In this document: positions 36,001 through 44,747 of the stretch, one piece after another
Layout of the letters: every line of letters begins with the position of its first letter
Position numbering within the stretch: the first letter of the stretch is position 1
Assembly (NCBI RefSeq): GCF_001625695.1
Contig: NZ_AUXY01000053.1
Span: 82,754-146,753 of the forward strand
Source: Pseudoalteromonas luteoviolacea H33-S
GTDB lineage: Bacteria; Pseudomonadota; Gammaproteobacteria; Enterobacterales; Alteromonadaceae
Length of the DNA: 64,000 bases
Direction of reading: 5' to 3'
The notes under the pieces: generated by a model
Database searches by the model: none
Seen by the model: only the letters and a program-made list of their open reading frames with translations
What the model was told of the DNA's origin: nothing
Program-made: the position numbers and the translations under genes

Positions 36001-38152
36001 TAATTACGATGCCATTACAGTCACCAAGCGACGTGACTTATACGATCAAGTGCTATCGCAAGGCACTAAAGGCTTAATTGACGAGTTCAATGCTTTTAAT
36101 GGTGAATGGTTACTCAAGATGATCACCTGTAGCGATAATGAGCGTAAAGAGAAGAAAAGTATTATTGGTGCATACAAATACGTAAACTGTTTGCTGTATC
36201 AAAGTGATATTACTTGGGTACCAATGAGCGTTGCAGAGATGCTTCGTGTGGCTGGTAATATCGGTTTAAATATGAGTGACAGCGACTTTTCACGGTTCTC
36301 ACAAGGCTATAAATCCGGCGCTATTTCAGATGATGTACTGTTTGTTGGCTTTAAAGACCAAGCAATGTACTTGCTACCACTAGAAGTAAAAATTGGCCAA
36401 AAACGCACTCATAGCAAAGGTATTCAGCAAGCCAAAGAATTAAAGCGTTATTTAGTTGAAAACCTGTTTGGTCGCGAAGATTTTGCAGGGCACTTATACC
36501 GTGGGTTGTTTGTACGCCAGATCCTGATGCAAATTGATAAGTTTAAATTATATAAGGTATATCCAAGAGGGTATTTTCGTAGCGTCAATAAGCGCAGAGA
36601 GTGGTGGCTACAAGGTGATTATCAAATAGCAAATATTAGCGATTACCCACAAGGCTTTATGATGGCGTTTTTTGAAAATGCCAATTACGCCAAAGAAGAG
36701 TTCAACCTAGCAGATGATATTCTGCAAATTAGCCTACCAAGCGCTAATTTAAATAAATTTATTAGTACCCCATTACAACAATTACTAGCTAATATCGAGA
36801 GCTCCACTCTGTGTTATGTTCCTGAACAATATATTTTAAAAGGCCAAATCGAAGAAGAACAAAGCATTTCAAATAATCAACTTGCTGATAAGGCGGTGGC
36901 TGAAGTAGTAACCGCTGGTGACCTTTCTTCAGAGCATGAAATAAAGTTAGCTGCTTCTGCAAATCCAGTGGCAGAGGTAGAGGTTGAGCAAGCTGTTCCG
37001 AAACCTAAAGTAGCAACAGGGTCGCTTAAGGTTTTAGTGGGGCACGACAAACAAACTGGTGAAGTAGTATATTGGGAGCCAACAAACACCGCTAAGTTTA
37101 TGAATACCAACTCAGGGATTATTGGCACTATGGGTACTGGTAAAACCCAGTGTACAAAATCGGTAGTAACACAGCTTTATCGTAATCAGCATAATAATGT
37201 TGATGGTAAACCAATTGGTATTTTGATTTTTGATTACAAGTCTGATTACGTTGACGAGGCGTTTTTAAATGCAACAGATGGGAAAAAGTTTAATTTACAC
37301 AAGTTACCTTACAATCCATTGAGCCTGTTTGGCGATACACCAATGTTGCCTGTACATACAGCGCGCGGTTTTTCTGAGACCATGGGTAAAGCCTTTAATT
37401 TAGGCACTAAACAGCAGCTCAAATTACGCAAGCTGATTGGTGAAGCGTATGACTTAGCAGGTATTCACAAATCAGATAAATCAACATGGCATAAAGCTGC
37501 ACCAACCATGGCTGATATCTGGGCGTTATTTTTGAATAGCGAGCCAGCTGAAGATTCCTTATATGCAGCGCTTGAAAGTGTGTGTGAGCTAGAAGTATTC
37601 GAAGATAATAATACCAAGTGTTTGTCGCTCTATGATTTGGTAGATGGTATCACTGTTGTGGAGCTTGCTGGTTATCCAAGCGAAATACAAAATCTTGTAG
37701 TGGCACTGACATTAGACTTGTTCTATTCGCAAATGCAAAAGCAGGGCAAACCTGAGGTGCAGGGCGACTTTAGGCAAGTGACTAAGTTAGTGTTGGTGGA
37801 CGAAGCTGATAATTTTATGTCACAAAACTTTGCCAGCCTTCGCAAAATCTTAAAAGAAGGCCGTGAATATGGTGTGGGCGTAATTCTATCTACCCAAGAT
37901 ATTACCCACTTTAAAACCAGTGAAAACGATTATTCCGCCTACATTTTAAGCTGGATAGTTCACCGAGTAGCACAAATTAAAAACCAAGATATTAAAGGCA
38001 TTTTCAATGTGGATGATAAGTCAGAGCAAGAGCTACTGATGAAGAATATTCGTGAGCTTGAAAAACACACCAGCCTATATATCAATGGTGAAAAACAAAT
38101 TAAACGTATTAAAGATAAAGCGTTTTGGGAGTTATTAAATGACGGCCAATGA
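33068..38152 (+). CDS. dptH: DNA phosphorothioation-dependent restriction protein DptH (HerA/FtsK-like ATPase)
   Basis: The largest gene of the island (1694 residues). The C-terminal part is a HerA/FtsK-like motor: Walker A GTMGTGKT at residues about 1353-1360 and Walker B VLVDEADNF near 1580. The long N-terminal part shows no motif I recognise. I use ATG 33068 (MSKKLYEDF) because GGAG stands eight bases before it; ATG 33053 lacks a site. It overlaps dptG and the HNH nuclease gene. In Dnd systems DptH drives DNA translocation or unwinding during restriction; that is family knowledge. Confidence 0.88.
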   Translation: MSKKLYEDFLAEHFCNWAEDGFDGESRFQFRSPDSKNSIKLFDALIRKANTQVEVITDKISLCFQALKFEDKTLIPVVHSESDKGLSENFISHLRDLISSQSGNLANCVLLVVHNSYLDTLINSARDLGKPGEVWHPSTIKDSLSKLITTINGTDKVSQCLLNHRFKLIVEDGATMFGFSELFDALDDGIIQFHELGLFNDYTIIDWDDINQIDKRLSQNHQLFQSISEIVEKYPQELPEKLGDLDLGEKFVNQYFVNNEKWYEVDLGAILKERRENKENLLSFEKETVEGLNFLARESKKERHLIIEVPEDQTEFKIEAAFVGGKLQKNELKLQHTKELITLDVNNRSNKQTVAEMVGRFSGKPLYFSIDFKREKPQERFKYRVLVVPQSAFYFDDLADSFLLVPRKQIITLQTNAGQLKIAAQGTTNKVTGLNQVFSVQDTECVDFAEFANETDTLTFAIQSGTNVLSFEVDGAVSSDSLYLPLVLDTHLYNRLYNDDFNGLYNRAKGKVVLDGKDLTPKGMRKSLLKWESDLQDNRQLATQVGNRSEVNLVDIQTAYPALYAAYTKLFDYLDARKALLSTCSWGAELLATVAGVVNEYIAAIGTIEKKSILSPAANKLINIGIAQFNQQEFITPYHPLTLAYFANLVRHASDENDNSFSALPKATLKRLNAEGLLPFVWHENDKFAYNQAVTENRMWCNLVANKEVGLTYIRPLVKQKVAEFSKAFGVLFNQGCKETIYINSINNGDNTALFLGLVDYLKKQTADEANRIHVNLYDKCVKRTYFDDFADAPSYEELKEIAQLASEKDKADAVADLLKNRITYSKFKLDDNEAKFDYAHISFVRNDTPVTAESVDVLTEKTGIACHGLLAGETAYDEHHAYFTTFGLKNIEIDDNPPLIISSKFNSLAKAAWQGSKYGIDNGLALKVAGELTNLLDRVYENSVWTVIIDPKVTLDFFKTQKDTVLIHYSDNFTNSANYDAITVTKRRDLYDQVLSQGTKGLIDEFNAFNGEWLLKMITCSDNERKEKKSIIGAYKYVNCLLYQSDITWVPMSVAEMLRVAGNIGLNMSDSDFSRFSQGYKSGAISDDVLFVGFKDQAMYLLPLEVKIGQKRTHSKGIQQAKELKRYLVENLFGREDFAGHLYRGLFVRQILMQIDKFKLYKVYPRGYFRSVNKRREWWLQGDYQIANISDYPQGFMMAFFENANYAKEEFNLADDILQISLPSANLNKFISTPLQQLLANIESSTLCYVPEQYILKGQIEEEQSISNNQLADKAVAEVVTAGDLSSEHEIKLAASANPVAEVEVEQAVPKPKVATGSLKVLVGHDKQTGEVVYWEPTNTAKFMNTNSGIIGTMGTGKTQCTKSVVTQLYRNQHNNVDGKPIGILIFDYKSDYVDEAFLNATDGKKFNLHKLPYNPLSLFGDTPMLPVHTARGFSETMGKAFNLGTKQQLKLRKLIGEAYDLAGIHKSDKSTWHKAAPTMADIWALFLNSEPAEDSLYAALESVCELEVFEDNNTKCLSLYDLVDGITVVELAGYPSEIQNLVVALTLDLFYSQMQKQGKPEVQGDFRQVTKLVLVDEADNFMSQNFASLRKILKEGREYGVGVILSTQDITHFKTSENDYSAYILSWIVHRVAQIKNQDIKGIFNVDDKSEQELLMKNIRELEKHTSLYINGEKQIKRIKDKAFWELLNDGQ

Positions 38153-39011
38153 GTTACGTGCAGCAGTACTTGGTGTTAAACGTTGGAGCCGTGCTGATCA
38201 GCGCGCGCCTAACAAACCTCTTATGATGGCTTATGCGCTAGCGAATTACATAAATGGCCATGGCCAAATGTTTAGTTTTGAAGATGAAGTAGAGCATCAA
38301 GTAAATGAGCTATTGAAGCGCTTTGGTCCTTCACGTAAGTCTTATCACTCTCTATATCCATTTTGGCGTTTAATTAACGATGGATTTTGGCGTTTAGATA
38401 ATGCCGAAGAGTGTTTGCCACGAAAAAGTAATACCGATCCACCTAAATCTGAATTAATCAAGTATGGGGTAATGGGTGGCTTTAACGATGCAGCTTATCA
38501 GCTGCTGAAAAATGATACGCAATTAGCAATGGAGCTTTTGCACACAATTTTAAGTGACAGTTTTCCTGAAAGCATTATTCCTGAAATTACTGCGCAACTA
38601 GGTTTAGAATTCACTTTTAGGCAAGTGCAAAAGCGCGACCCAAACTTCAGGCGCGAAGTGCTTAATGCTTACAACGGTAAATGTGCAATTTGTGGGTTTG
38701 ATGCGCGATTAAACGATGACCTGTTTGCTCTAGAAGCTGCGCATATTAAATGGAAGCAATTTAACGGGCCATGCACTGTAAATAATGGCCTAGCGCTGTG
38801 TTCAATTCATCATAAAGCGCTAGATAAAGGTGCAATCACCATTACCCCTGAAATGAGGGTTAAAGTATCAAATGCTGTTAATGGCAGTGGAGTGGTTGAA
38901 AAATTGATTTGGAATTATGAAAACGAGCAAATCCTATTACCGCGTCAGTCAGAATACTTGCCTTTTAGAACTTACTTTGAGTGGCACAAAGAAAATGTGT
39001 TTAATTCGTAA
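38139..39011 (+). CDS. HNH endonuclease with sulfur-binding domain (phosphorothioate-DNA-binding)
   Basis: A 290-residue nuclease overlapping dptH by 14 bases. The N-terminal half (residues about 5-150, with APNKPLMMAYALANY and the stretch SLYPFWRLINDGFW at 71-84) looks like the sulfur-binding domain of McrA-type enzymes that recognise phosphorothioate. The C-terminal HNH has zinc-type CAIC (182-185), His202 in LEAAHI, Asn215/216 and His224/225 in CSIHHKALDKGA. Such enzymes are type IV restriction factors. Its presence in the operon of a host that makes phosphorothioate raises a self-targeting question. Confidence 0.82.
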   Translation: MTANELRAAVLGVKRWSRADQRAPNKPLMMAYALANYINGHGQMFSFEDEVEHQVNELLKRFGPSRKSYHSLYPFWRLINDGFWRLDNAEECLPRKSNTDPPKSELIKYGVMGGFNDAAYQLLKNDTQLAMELLHTILSDSFPESIIPEITAQLGLEFTFRQVQKRDPNFRREVLNAYNGKCAICGFDARLNDDLFALEAAHIKWKQFNGPCTVNNGLALCSIHHKALDKGAITITPEMRVKVSNAVNGSGVVEKLIWNYENEQILLPRQSEYLPFRTYFEWHKENVFNS

Positions 39012-39073
39012 TCTATTAAGTAGATTAATATTTAATTATTAGAATTTTAATTCTTAACACGAAGGAGGTAACT

Positions 39074-39613
39074 ATTAATACTCAAGAACAAAAAGAAGAG
39101 TATAAGGTCACGGACTTTTGGCATGTGCTCTGTTCCAAGTCCGTATCCATTTTTACTAACCATTTGTTTTTTTTATTTTTTGTCTTTTTTATATTGATCA
39201 TGGGAACATTTGGTATTTGGGTGAAGCCTGTACTTATTGATGACTTAACATTAGAAGGTTTTGTAAACAGTTTTAATACTCTTAACCTTTTGGCTTTTTC
39301 TTTGCCATTACTGGTAACAGTCGTATTCGACAAAGTTGTTACGATTACCGCGCAAGGTAAAGTTGATGATCCACCTTTGGTTATCTGGTCGAGTATTTTA
39401 GCTTTAATTGCAGTGTTTATAATTGGAGTACTTTTCACTTTAGGTGGGAAAAATAACCTAGATAAATATAGTGTTTGTTCTTTTATCGCTTGGTTACTTG
39501 TTCTTTATATTTGGGTTGTTTTTAACGTAGATAATCCAAACTATCAGAAAAAAGCGCCAGAAAATGCTGCTTCTGGCGGCACACATGTTAATTACGAAGA
39601 TTTAGAGGACTAA
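39074..39613 (+). CDS. Four-TM membrane protein, probable ATT start, partner of DGQHR gene
   Basis: A 179-residue protein (from ATT 39074) with four hydrophobic segments, about residues 30-50, 76-95, 112-133 and 145-165. A strong ribosome site AAGGAGG (39062-39068) is five bases from ATT 39074. The frame is open from there, adding a soluble N-terminus NTQEQKEEYKVTDFWHV. The only ordinary start, GTG 39125, has no site. Rare ATT starts are known (infC). The next gene begins one base after its stop. The protein has no family I know; in a defence island a small membrane protein is a plausible effector, but this is inference. Confidence 0.65.
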   Translation: MNTQEQKEEYKVTDFWHVLCSKSVSIFTNHLFFLFFVFFILIMGTFGIWVKPVLIDDLTLEGFVNSFNTLNLLAFSLPLLVTVVFDKVVTITAQGKVDDPPLVIWSSILALIAVFIIGVLFTLGGKNNLDKYSVCSFIAWLLVLYIWVVFNVDNPNYQKKAPENAASGGTHVNYEDLED

Positions 39614-39614
39614 T

Positions 39615-40736
39615 ATGGATAATTATTTTAATAAGCCAGCACTCTTTGTAAAACAGCCCTTTAGAGACTTCTATATAGTAAGTATTCAAGCTAGTAAACT
39701 TGTAAATGTATGTTATTCATTTCCAGCTATGTATGGAGGTGAAGCTTTAAATGGGGTTCAAAGGGGATTGAACGAAAAACGCATTAGTAATATTGCGGAA
39801 TTTAGCAAAACAGAAAATGCTTTGTTTCCAAACTCAATAATACTGTCAGCGAATATCTTACCGGATGGTACTATACCTGATGACGATCGTTGGCATATTG
39901 AAGGTGATAACTTAGTCATTCCGACTGATAAACCATATGCATCAATCGTTGACGGCCAACATCGTTTAGCGGGATTAAAGAAAGCGCTTGAATCTGGCGA
40001 AATTGATGATTCATTTTATGTAGTTTGTGCAGTTTATTTTGAATTAACTGCTCCTGAGCAAGCAGAAGTATTTGCAACTATTAATTTTAATCAACAAAAG
40101 GTAGATAAAAGTCTAGCATACCAGCTTTTTGGTTATGATTTGGAAGCAACAGATAGAAAGTATTGGGCTCCTGATACACTTGCTATCTATTATTCTAGAT
40201 TGTTAAATAAAATGGAGGAGTCACCGTTTTTTGGTCGCGTCAATTTCGGTATGATAAAAGATGAAAAGTCAAGTAATCTTGATTGGACTATTTCAACATC
40301 GTGCCTAGTTGAAGGGATTACATCATTAATGTCTAGTAATCCTGCTGCGGATAGATATGATATTCATAAAAAGAAACTAATTCGAAATGAGAGAGATTGT
40401 TTAGAAGTAAAAAGGAATAGTCCCCCTCTAAGACCCGCATATATAGATAAAAAAGATAAATCAATATTCGATCTTCTTCTGGATTACTTTAAAAAGTGGA
40501 GTGATTGTGCATGGCAAAATGAGCGCACTTCGTTCATGAGAAAAACTATTGGTATCCAAGCCTCTTTCGACATTTTAAAGGACTTATGTAAAATTTATGG
40601 ATTAGAGAAAGACCAAATTATAGAAAAGCTAGATGACATTGACCTGGTTGACCTTGGAAATGTTGAGGTTAACTATTCAGGGATTGGTAGATCACAAATT
40701 CGGAATGAATTAAGAAAGCAATTAGGCATAGAATAA
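39615..40736 (+). CDS. DGQHR-domain protein (DndB-like)
   Basis: A 373-residue protein with DGQHR at residues 113-117, exactly the position of the same motif in DndB (44744-45829). Overall sequence is otherwise quite different, for example FATINFNQQKVDKSLAYQL. DGQHR is the signature of the ParB-like/DndB group that bind DNA and regulate. It forms a pair with the 4-TM protein upstream (one-base gap). It is therefore a second DndB-type protein in the island, beside the genuine DndB, and may be the sensor of a separate module. Confidence 0.75.
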   Translation: MDNYFNKPALFVKQPFRDFYIVSIQASKLVNVCYSFPAMYGGEALNGVQRGLNEKRISNIAEFSKTENALFPNSIILSANILPDGTIPDDDRWHIEGDNLVIPTDKPYASIVDGQHRLAGLKKALESGEIDDSFYVVCAVYFELTAPEQAEVFATINFNQQKVDKSLAYQLFGYDLEATDRKYWAPDTLAIYYSRLLNKMEESPFFGRVNFGMIKDEKSSNLDWTISTSCLVEGITSLMSSNPAADRYDIHKKKLIRNERDCLEVKRNSPPLRPAYIDKKDKSIFDLLLDYFKKWSDCAWQNERTSFMRKTIGIQASFDILKDLCKIYGLEKDQIIEKLDDIDLVDLGNVEVNYSGIGRSQIRNELRKQLGIE

Positions 40737-40742
40737 CTATAT

Positions 40743-40763
40743 GAAGGGGGAATTTCCCCCTTT
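40743..40763. terminator. Bidirectional terminator between DGQHR gene and dndE
   Basis: AAGGGGG/CCCCCTT with loop AATTT, in the gap between convergent genes. T or A runs flank it only briefly. Confidence 0.7.
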
Positions 40764-40768
40764 ATGCT

Positions 40769-41131
40769 TTATTTTATTTGTACTATTTTTTTTAACATAT
40801 CAGTAATTTCTAATTCAAACTTTATTGAAGAAGAACCACTTTCAACATGCGCTGCCCACGCTATCTGTAATTCTTTATCAGAGTACTCAGGGTAGCGCAG
40901 TTTAAGTAACAGCTCGGTCACTTGCTGGGTTTTACCCAGCCAAGTGAATTTATCGAGCTTAAGATTGCCAGAAAGTTTGTAGTCTGTTGTGTTATCAAAC
41001 ACAAAGCCGCTTTCAATTGAGCGAAAAAAGGCAATACGAGCAGCTACATTGGGTGTAATGCCTGTATTGGCTTTTAGGTTTTGCAGTTGCTCTTCAACAG
41101 ATTTTTTTAGCCACATGGTTTGCGGTAGCAT
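40769..41131 (-). CDS. dndE: DNA sulfur modification protein DndE
   Basis: A 120-residue small protein, last gene of the dndBCDE operon. It has helical, charged sequence consistent with DndE (LPQTMWLKKSVEEQLQNLK at the start). DndE forms a tetramer that binds nicked DNA and is needed for sulfur transfer onto the phosphate backbone; this is family knowledge. It overlaps dndD by one base. Its 3' end meets the convergent DGQHR gene across a terminator. Confidence 0.85.
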   Translation of the reverse strand: MLPQTMWLKKSVEEQLQNLKANTGITPNVAARIAFFRSIESGFVFDNTTDYKLSGNLKLDKFTWLGKTQQVTELLLKLRYPEYSDKELQIAWAAHVESGSSSIKFELEITDMLKKIVQIK

Positions 41132-43122
41132 TATACGGCCTCCTTAATTTTACTCGCCCAAAAATAACCTTCAGAAAGTGTTGAGCACTTAGTTGCTTGG
41201 TCAAACTCAATTTCAAATGCATGTGATACTTTATTTGCCATGATATCGAAATAATCTTGATCTACCTCGGTATCAGTTGAAAGTAAAATCACTTGCTCGC
41301 CAGCTTCCGGGAAGTAATGCTTGATCAGCTTATTACGGTGTTTTGAGTCTAAACGGCCAAGTGGGGTATCAACCACCACTGGCAGCACTTTGCCAGATAG
41401 CTTGCCAAGCGCCTCCAAAATTGCAAAAGCAAAAATTTGCTTTTCACCAGCCGACATTGATTTTCGGTTAATGGTAATGCCATCTTGGTCAACCAAGTTA
41501 ACATCGAAGGTGGTTGTATCTATTTTTGCGCTGAGTTTTAAATCTTCTTTACGTGCTAGTTTGCGATAAGACTTGGCAAAGAGTTCTTCTAGTTGTTTAA
41601 CACGCAATTGGGTTAACTCGTTAGAAAATTCTGTAAGCGCGGCATTTGTGGCATCAACACGCTTAACCGCTTTATTAACTGAGCTCTCAGTCTTTTGACT
41701 TACATATAGCTTTTCTAGGCGTTTTGCGTTTTCAAGTGCTTTTTCAACTAGCTTTTTCGCTTTTAAAAGCTGGTTTGTATACTTAGTTTTAAGGGCTGAC
41801 TTTTGCGCATCTAATTCACGCAGTGATGTATATAGGGCGCTTAGCTCTTCTTCATCAGGGGCACGCTGAATATTTAAAGAAAGGTTTTCATATTCAGTGG
41901 TTGTTGCGCCGAGTGATTCTGCAAGTTCAGCAATGGTTTGTTTTGCATTATTTGCATTGTCAAGCTGTGCTTTCATAACTGCAAAATCAGAGTCTGAAAT
42001 ATCAAGCTTTAACACTTCAAGTACAACTGCCGAATTTAATTTTGCAAAGTACTTATTTACCTCTTTGTATATATCAGAAGCGCTGCTTGCAAACTGGTTA
42101 CTAAGTGCAGTTTCTAACCCTTGCATATTTTGGCTGAGTTGCTCGTTGAAGGCCCGTTTTGCTTTAATTTGCTGCTCGTTTTCAAGCACTTTAATTAAAC
42201 CTTGCATCGCCGTTGGTGCCAATGCCATCGGAAATTCGCTACTAAGCTCGTTAAGTATTGAGGTATTTAATTTTGTTTGCTGCTTTAAAAGCTCATCGGC
42301 ACGGGCCTTTTCTTGCGACTTGGTTTTAGCCCAAGCACCACCGCGCGATTCAATTTTATGCTCGATCAGCTCAATTTGTTTATTGATACCTGCAAGCTCG
42401 CTTTGAATACAGGCTTCAAGTTCGCGCTCAGCATTGGCTTGTTTGAGAAGTTGTTTTTTCTCTTCTTCAAGCTCGGCAATTTTACGTACCGTACTGGCCG
42501 ATGCTTTGTCTTTGGTGATTTGTTTTATGTAAATATCTAAATCATCACCAAGGCGATTGATTACATCTAGACCCAGCAGTTTTTGAACAGCTTCTTTTAA
42601 ATAAGTGCCTGTGTCATCTTCGGCAAGTTCGGCAATTTTTTCACCGTCAAAAAAGAATAAGTCACCGATACCCGGTGGAACAAGTTCATGTAAAAAGCTC
42701 TGTACTTGTTCTGAATTAAGGGTTTGGTCTTGTTTGCCGTTTTCACTTAGCGTAACAACTTCATCGCCATTACTAGTCCAAGTGCGCTCGATAATATAAG
42801 CGTTATGCTGGCCTAGGTGTGTATGGGTAAACTCAAGCGTTACTTTGGCTTGGCTTTGGTTGTTATCTTTAAGCGCTTTTTTGTTTATTTGCTCACTTAA
42901 AAAGGCTGCATAGTCTTTTTTATGTACTGCATTACCAATTGCACGGCGACCAAGTAACGCTAAACGAATGGCCGTTAAAATAGAGGTTTTACCTGCACCA
43001 TTTAAACCACCAAATAAAATAATGGGCTTTTCATTAAACTCATCTTTCTTGGGTGTGAGATCTATATGCGTGGTTTGGTTAAATACACGAAAGTTATGCA
43101 GTGTTAGGCTTTGAAAAATCAT
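41131..43122 (-). CDS. dndD: DNA sulfur modification protein DndD (SMC-like ATPase)
   Basis: A 663-residue SMC/RecN-like ATPase of the sulfur-modification complex. The Walker A GGLNGAGKTS (residues 38-47) and C-terminal ABC signature (SAGEKQIFAFAILE) with Walker B (VLPVVVDTPLGRLD) are intact, separated by a long coiled coil (about 205-520). It overlaps dndC by four bases. ATP hydrolysis is thought to open or nick DNA for sulfur insertion. The length is normal for the family. Confidence 0.92.
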   Translation of the reverse strand: MIFQSLTLHNFRVFNQTTHIDLTPKKDEFNEKPIILFGGLNGAGKTSILTAIRLALLGRRAIGNAVHKKDYAAFLSEQINKKALKDNNQSQAKVTLEFTHTHLGQHNAYIIERTWTSNGDEVVTLSENGKQDQTLNSEQVQSFLHELVPPGIGDLFFFDGEKIAELAEDDTGTYLKEAVQKLLGLDVINRLGDDLDIYIKQITKDKASASTVRKIAELEEEKKQLLKQANAERELEACIQSELAGINKQIELIEHKIESRGGAWAKTKSQEKARADELLKQQTKLNTSILNELSSEFPMALAPTAMQGLIKVLENEQQIKAKRAFNEQLSQNMQGLETALSNQFASSASDIYKEVNKYFAKLNSAVVLEVLKLDISDSDFAVMKAQLDNANNAKQTIAELAESLGATTTEYENLSLNIQRAPDEEELSALYTSLRELDAQKSALKTKYTNQLLKAKKLVEKALENAKRLEKLYVSQKTESSVNKAVKRVDATNAALTEFSNELTQLRVKQLEELFAKSYRKLARKEDLKLSAKIDTTTFDVNLVDQDGITINRKSMSAGEKQIFAFAILEALGKLSGKVLPVVVDTPLGRLDSKHRNKLIKHYFPEAGEQVILLSTDTEVDQDYFDIMANKVSHAFEIEFDQATKCSTLSEGYFWASKIKEAV

Positions 43123-44747
43123 GATAAGCCCTCTTTAGCAAGTAGTTTGTTTAGATCATCAAGCTCTCGCGTGATTTCTTTTACTTCTTTTGATTGGCGC
43201 ATTTGGTTCTGGCGACTTTCTAAATGTTCTTCAATAATTTCTTCGGCAGATTCCCAGTCTTGCTGTACCAATCTGCCAAGTTTATTAAATATGCCTGTAC
43301 GGCGGGTTAAACCACTCATTGATGTTTCAAGATCAATTAACTTTTTAACCATGTGCGGTGAAATACCGTGCTTAGGTGCAATGGTATTTAGCAGTTGGCT
43401 TTCTTCGCGGCTAAATTGCGTGGTGTCATCCATTGTCCAATCAAGGTCATAGCCATACACTTCTTTAAAAATGGTTGGTAATGAATCATCCCAATCTGGC
43501 TCGTTGGGGTCGTTCAACCACTCGTGGCGCACAGCATGCAGCTCTGGAATAGTGATCAGTGCTTGTCCATTTAAATGCTTTTCGAGTTTTTTTTGTAGTT
43601 GCAGTAAAACGCGCAACATAAAGCGGCGGTACTTAAGTAAGTATGGGCCTGTTGTGTAGTCGTCCAGTAATACTTTTTCACCGTCTTCTTTAAGCGTTTT
43701 AAAAGCTAAACGGCCATTACGGCGAATATGGTTACGGTATTTCTTTTTAAGAGCTGGTGACGTACTACGCGATAAAATATTACGGTACTTAAGTAGTGGC
43801 TCCATCCATGTTTCGCCATTCGCTACTAGGCTTTCCATCGCGCGGTCTTTTGTTACTACGGTACATGTCCAACAACCAAAACGTGAGTTACCACACGACG
43901 GTGTTGTTTCGTCTATAACTAATGGGCATTCACCCTGACCAGAAGAATCTTTGTACAGGTTCCAAAGTAGTAGATTTTTTCCACCCCATGGGTTTTCCCA
44001 TTCTAGGTCGTATTTATCTATCCACTTATTACGCGGACCGTAAGGTGTTTCTTCTTGTTTTAAGTGGCATAAACGTAGGATTTTCCAAACATCATCAACA
44101 TGCCACGTATCAATAGGCGTATAAATAAACGCATTTGCAAGTGTCGTGTGCACTGCGAGATCAGAGCCATCAATTTTATGCTTTTTAATCACTTGTGCAC
44201 GCGATGCACTTTCTTGCGAGCGAGAGCCTAATACAACAATTACCTCATCGTATTGGCTAACCTTTTCTGTAATAAAAGTACTTACAGGGTCAATCTTCAT
44301 ACGCTCTGTGCACCAACGGAAATTACGTGTTGGTGCTGGGTAACCTTTACCCAATAGGTTTGACCAAAAAGTTTGGTCTGTTTTTGGCGTTACCTTGTGC
44401 GCAGTGATTGGTAGGTCATCGCGCTTGGCACCGACATTAATTGCTTCTAATGAGTTGTTAACGTGATCTACGACTACAGGGGTTTCTACTAGAGTATCTG
44501 ACGCAACAACAAAGACAGGTTTATGACGTTGCTCAGGCTTTAAGCCTTGGAGTGCCATATACACTAAGGCCATAACTGCAGATGAGTCTTTACCACCACT
44601 GTAACCAATAACCCAAGGGCGAGTGTCTGCCAGGTAAACACGTTGTGTGTCTGCAATAAACTCACTTAAATAACGACCTGAAAACTGCTCGTTTTCGATA
44701 AAATCGATATATTCTTCTTCCAAGTCGTGTTGGTGTATTAACTTCAT
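43119..44747 (-). CDS. dndC: DNA sulfur modification protein DndC (PP-loop)
   Basis: A 542-residue enzyme of the PAPS-reductase-like PP-loop type with the nucleotide site YSGGKDSS (residues 49-56). A cysteine group (ECPLVI and CGNSRFGCWTC) likely holds the iron-sulfur cluster. DndC adenylates the DNA phosphate and transfers sulfur delivered by the cysteine desulfurase DndA or IscS. No dndA lies in this window. The gene overlaps dndB and dndD by four bases each. Confidence 0.93.
   Translation of the reverse strand: MKLIHQHDLEEEYIDFIENEQFSGRYLSEFIADTQRVYLADTRPWVIGYSGGKDSSAVMALVYMALQGLKPEQRHKPVFVVASDTLVETPVVVDHVNNSLEAINVGAKRDDLPITAHKVTPKTDQTFWSNLLGKGYPAPTRNFRWCTERMKIDPVSTFITEKVSQYDEVIVVLGSRSQESASRAQVIKKHKIDGSDLAVHTTLANAFIYTPIDTWHVDDVWKILRLCHLKQEETPYGPRNKWIDKYDLEWENPWGGKNLLLWNLYKDSSGQGECPLVIDETTPSCGNSRFGCWTCTVVTKDRAMESLVANGETWMEPLLKYRNILSRSTSPALKKKYRNHIRRNGRLAFKTLKEDGEKVLLDDYTTGPYLLKYRRFMLRVLLQLQKKLEKHLNGQALITIPELHAVRHEWLNDPNEPDWDDSLPTIFKEVYGYDLDWTMDDTTQFSREESQLLNTIAPKHGISPHMVKKLIDLETSMSGLTRRTGIFNKLGRLVQQDWESAEEIIEEHLESRQNQMRQSKEVKEITRELDDLNKLLAKEGLS

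Noticed and set aside
41897..42406. 169-codon forward ORF opposite dndD
   Set aside because: Antisense to the coiled-coil coding region of dndD, low-complexity Ser/Leu composition, no ribosome site.
43111..43452. 113-codon forward ORF opposite dndC
   Set aside because: Shadow of the dndC 3' end with no ribosome site or recognisable sequence.
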